The position numbers and the translations under genes were made by a program. A stretch of 19,342 nucleotides of DNA, taken from positions 1 to 19,342 of the forward strand of contig CALLKA010000037.1 in the NCBI GenBank assembly GCA_938008665.1, given 5' to 3'. Below the pieces are notes generated by a model. The model saw only the letters and a program-made list of their open reading frames with translations. It was not told where the DNA came from and did not search any database. Below are positions 16,993-19,342 of the stretch, one piece after another (position 1 is the stretch's first letter; every line of letters begins with the position of its first letter). This stretch comes from an uncultured Bacteroidota bacterium (GTDB lineage Bacteria > Bacteroidota > Bacteroidia > Chitinophagales > Chitinophagaceae).

Positions 16993-18036
16993 ATGGTAAG
17001 GATTTTTAGTATAGGACTGTTGTTTGTCATCTTGATCAATTCATCATTCAAGACCAACAAACCCAATTATCCAGAAAATTTATCTGAATGGGGCATTTTT
17101 GAAGGAAAGATGTCGCAGCTGATTCCAAAAAAGGATTTGGTACCTTATACATTGAACACACCACTCTATACTGATTACGCAGAAAAATCACGCTTGATTC
17201 GTTTACCTAAAGGGGCAAAGGTGGATTATAAAGCGCAAGGCGTGCTAGATTTTCCAACTGGCACCTTAATCGTCAAGAGTTTTTATTATTCAGCAGATCA
17301 AAGAAATTTAGGTAAGGATATTGATGTGATGGAAACTAGATTGCTTATCCACGAGTCAGATGGTTGGAAAGCGATGACCTATGTTTGGAATGAGGATCAG
17401 TCGGATGCGATTTTAGAAATTGCAGGTGATCAGAAGCAAGTTAAATTTATCAATCCACAAGGAATTGCGCAACAGGTGAGATATGTAGTGCCGAATCAAA
17501 ACCAGTGTAAAGGATGTCATAATAGTAATGATAAAATGATGCCTATTGGACCTTCGGTAGCGCAAATGAATGGTGATTTTAACTATAGTAATGGGAAGCA
17601 AAATCAAATAGCTTACTGGAAGAAACATGGTCTATTAAAATCTGTACCTGATGGCAACCTGCCAAAAGCGGCAGTATGGAATGATCCAAGTACAGGTGAT
17701 CTAAATGCGCGTGCAAGGGCTTATTTGGAAATAAACTGTGCGCATTGTCATCGTAATGATGGGCCTGCGCAAACTTCTGGACTTTATTTAACAGCACATG
17801 AAACAAATTCAACTGCTTTAGGAATTAATAAAACACCGGTAGCAGCTGGGAATGGATCTGGTGGAAATTTGTATGACATTGTTCCAGGTGATGCAAATGC
17901 TTCTATTCTATTATACAGAATGAAAACAAAAGCACCGGGCGAAAGGATGCCAGAATTGGGACGAAACTTAGTACATGAGGAAGGCGTTGCTTTAATACAA
18001 CAATGGATCAATGAAATGAAAATTAATAAACCTTAA
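16993..18036 (+). CDS. SO2930/HNE_0200-family diheme c-type cytochrome
   Basis: The 347-residue exported protein has a short hydrophobic N-terminus (about 1-18) and no lipobox. Residues 25-165 form a domain of unknown role with LNTPLYTDYAEKSRLIRLP (54-72). Two heme c sites follow: CKGCH (172-176) and CAHCH (249-253). M182 or M183 (KMMPIGP) and M319 (ERMPELG) are plausible sixth ligands, so both hemes could be His/Met and of high potential. It fits the family known as TIGR03806, partner of the beta-helix family encoded just upstream. The likely role is periplasmic electron transfer, perhaps taking electrons from a sugar dehydrogenase. No dehydrogenase lies in the window. A cytochrome inside a glycan-degrading operon is unusual. 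Confidence 0.88.
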   Translation: MVRIFSIGLLFVILINSSFKTNKPNYPENLSEWGIFEGKMSQLIPKKDLVPYTLNTPLYTDYAEKSRLIRLPKGAKVDYKAQGVLDFPTGTLIVKSFYYSADQRNLGKDIDVMETRLLIHESDGWKAMTYVWNEDQSDAILEIAGDQKQVKFINPQGIAQQVRYVVPNQNQCKGCHNSNDKMMPIGPSVAQMNGDFNYSNGKQNQIAYWKKHGLLKSVPDGNLPKAAVWNDPSTGDLNARARAYLEINCAHCHRNDGPAQTSGLYLTAHETNSTALGINKTPVAAGNGSGGNLYDIVPGDANASILLYRMKTKAPGERMPELGRNLVHEEGVALIQQWINEMKINKP

Positions 18037-18054
18037 TATATAACCACGTAAAAA

Positions 18055-18078
18055 TTGAATTAATCAAAATTAATTCAA
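18055..18078. repeat. Perfect AT-rich inverted repeat before the DUF1080 gene
   Basis: TTGAATTAAT (18055-18064) and ATTAATTCAA (18069-18078) are perfect 10-base arms around a 4-base loop, ending 16 bases before the ATG at 18095. There is no T-run downstream on the + strand, so it is not a normal terminator for the cytochrome gene. It could be an operator, an mRNA-stabilising hairpin, or a weak minus-strand terminator, since five A precede it at 18050-18054. Confidence 0.6.
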
Positions 18079-18094
18079 CTAAAAATTTAACGAT

Positions 18095-19342
18095 ATGAAA
18101 AAAATACAATTACTTTCTTTATTTATTTTATGCACTTTTATTTTAAGTGCGCAGAATAAAGGATGGAAAAATTTATTTGATGGGAAAACCTTAAATGGCT
18201 TTCATCAATTGAATGGCAAGGCAAAATACGAGGTTATAGATGGCGCAATTGTGGGCACAACTGTTACTGGAGAGCCTAACTCGTTTTTAGCATGTGATGC
18301 CGAATATGGAGATTTTATACTTGAAGTAGATTTAAAAGTAGGCGAAATGAATTCAGGTATTCAAATCAGAAGCTTATCCATTCCAGAATTTAATAAAGGA
18401 CGTGTACATGGCTTGCAAGTTGAGATTGATCCTTCAGACAGAGCTTGGTCAGGGGGTATTTATGATGAAGCGCGTCGTGGTTGGATGTATCAAACAGAAA
18501 TGAATCCAGCTGCCAAAAAAGCGTTTAAAAAGAATGATTGGAACAAATACCGTATTGAAGCTATCGGGGCAGTTATAAGAACATGGGTGAATGATGTGCC
18601 TGTTTCCTATATGGTGGATGATTTAACAATGAAAGGAATTATCGCTTTACAAGTACATTCAGTTAAAGATAGAGATGGCGGTGCGCAAATTGCATGGAAA
18701 AATATTCGCATTCAAACAGGAAAGGATATGAAGCCACGTCCATTAGATAACACTACACCAGTGGCTAACTATACATTAAACACTTTATCTCCACAAGAGG
18801 TGGCGCAAGGTTTTTCATTATTATTTAATGGTAAAAATTTAGATGGTTGGAGAATGGTAGGAGAGGATGCGCCACCAGCATCAGGTTGGGTAGTCAATGA
18901 TGGTATATTAAGTATAATGAAAAGCGATACTGCTTCAAAAGTGAAACATGGTGATTTGTTAACAGTGAATACTTTTACTAGCTATGAATTAAATTTTGAT
19001 TTTAAATTAAGTGAAGGTGCAAATTCTGGCGTTAAATATTTTGTATCTACTCCTTATAAAACGCAAAGATCAGGTTTGGGTTTAGAATATCAAATTTTAG
19101 ATGACGATAAACACCCCGATGCAAAGTTGGGTAGTATTGGGAACAGAACCATGGCTTCGCTTTACGATTTAATTCCTGCTTTAAGAATTGGATCTGGGCG
19201 CCGTGAAAAATTACCTGTAGGCGAATGGAACCGTGGTCGAATTGTCGTATTCCCAGATGGCAAAGTTGAGCATTGGATTAACGGATGGAAAGTGGTGGAA
19301 TATCAAAGAGGCACCCAATACTATTATGCATTGGTGGCTAAA
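18095..19342 (+). CDS. Tandem DUF1080 protein (3-keto-disaccharide hydrolase family), 3'-truncated
   Basis: The frame is open for 416 codons from ATG 18095 to the window edge, with no stop, so the C-terminus is missing. A signal peptide (about 1-20, LSAQ) is followed by two copies of the DUF1080 jelly-roll (PF06439): copy 1 about 22-207, opening NLFDGKTLNGF (26-36), and copy 2 from about 240, opening LLFNGKNLDGW (242-252). Each copy has the family's strands, for example MNSGIQIRS (85-93) and ANSGVKYFV (309-317), then GLQVEID (106-112) and GLEYQILDD (329-337). The family is named for 3-keto-disaccharide hydrolysis, and relatives act on 3-keto-glycosides made by sugar oxidases. The 58-base gap to the cytochrome gene suggests the same transcript. 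Which copy is catalytic is not clear. Confidence 0.88.
   Translation, partial: MKKIQLLSLFILCTFILSAQNKGWKNLFDGKTLNGFHQLNGKAKYEVIDGAIVGTTVTGEPNSFLACDAEYGDFILEVDLKVGEMNSGIQIRSLSIPEFNKGRVHGLQVEIDPSDRAWSGGIYDEARRGWMYQTEMNPAAKKAFKKNDWNKYRIEAIGAVIRTWVNDVPVSYMVDDLTMKGIIALQVHSVKDRDGGAQIAWKNIRIQTGKDMKPRPLDNTTPVANYTLNTLSPQEVAQGFSLLFNGKNLDGWRMVGEDAPPASGWVVNDGILSIMKSDTASKVKHGDLLTVNTFTSYELNFDFKLSEGANSGVKYFVSTPYKTQRSGLGLEYQILDDDKHPDAKLGSIGNRTMASLYDLIPALRIGSGRREKLPVGEWNRGRIVVFPDGKVEHWINGWKVVEYQRGTQYYYALVAK

Overview
The window looks like a piece of an AT-rich Bacteroidota genome (Chitinophagaceae- or Sphingobacteriaceae-like is my guess; family not provable here). Supporting signs are a SusD/RagB protein, signal peptides ending in the A-Q pattern, start codons with A/T-rich leaders and no strong Shine-Dalgarno, and long same-strand trains of secreted carbohydrate-active enzymes. 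All genes lie on the + strand. Bases 1-49 are not genomic: they are an Illumina P7 adapter with an 8-base index, so the left edge is an untrimmed contig end. The last gene runs off the right edge.

Layout. (1) 50-1383: SusD-like glycan-binding lipoprotein, lacking its 5' end; its SusC partner is presumably upstream and missing. A clear hairpin-plus-T-run terminator follows (1401-1455). (2) 1515-12661: six tightly packed genes with gaps of 3-29 bases, probably one transcript: divergent GH92, S1 sulfatase, CE1-like esterase, NPCBM-Ig-GH27, CE15-like esterase, GH95-like protein. (3) 12662-12878: the largest intergenic gap (217 bases), with a palindrome resembling a LacI/CcpA-type operator. (4) 12879-19342: GH105 unsaturated uronyl hydrolase, a Tat-exported two-domain protein that may be a polysaccharide lyase, a parallel beta-helix protein, a diheme cytochrome c, and a tandem DUF1080 protein (partial).

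Reading of the whole: this is a polysaccharide utilization locus for a complex acidic glycan. GH27, GH95 and GH92 would trim terminal alpha-linked sugars, the sulfatase and two esterases would remove sulfate and ester groups, and a lyase (the toroid or beta-helix protein) would cut at uronates to give unsaturated ends for GH105. A sulfated, uronate-containing, branched polysaccharide (algal or plant) fits, but the exact substrate cannot be told from sequence.

The least explained part is the right end. The beta-helix gene and the diheme cytochrome gene, 3 bases apart, match a recurrent but functionally unassigned two-gene pair, and here they abut a DUF1080 gene, a family linked to 3-keto-glycoside cleavage. 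That suggests an oxidative route of sugar processing wired to the respiratory chain. No tRNA, rRNA, CRISPR array, transposon or phage gene was seen.
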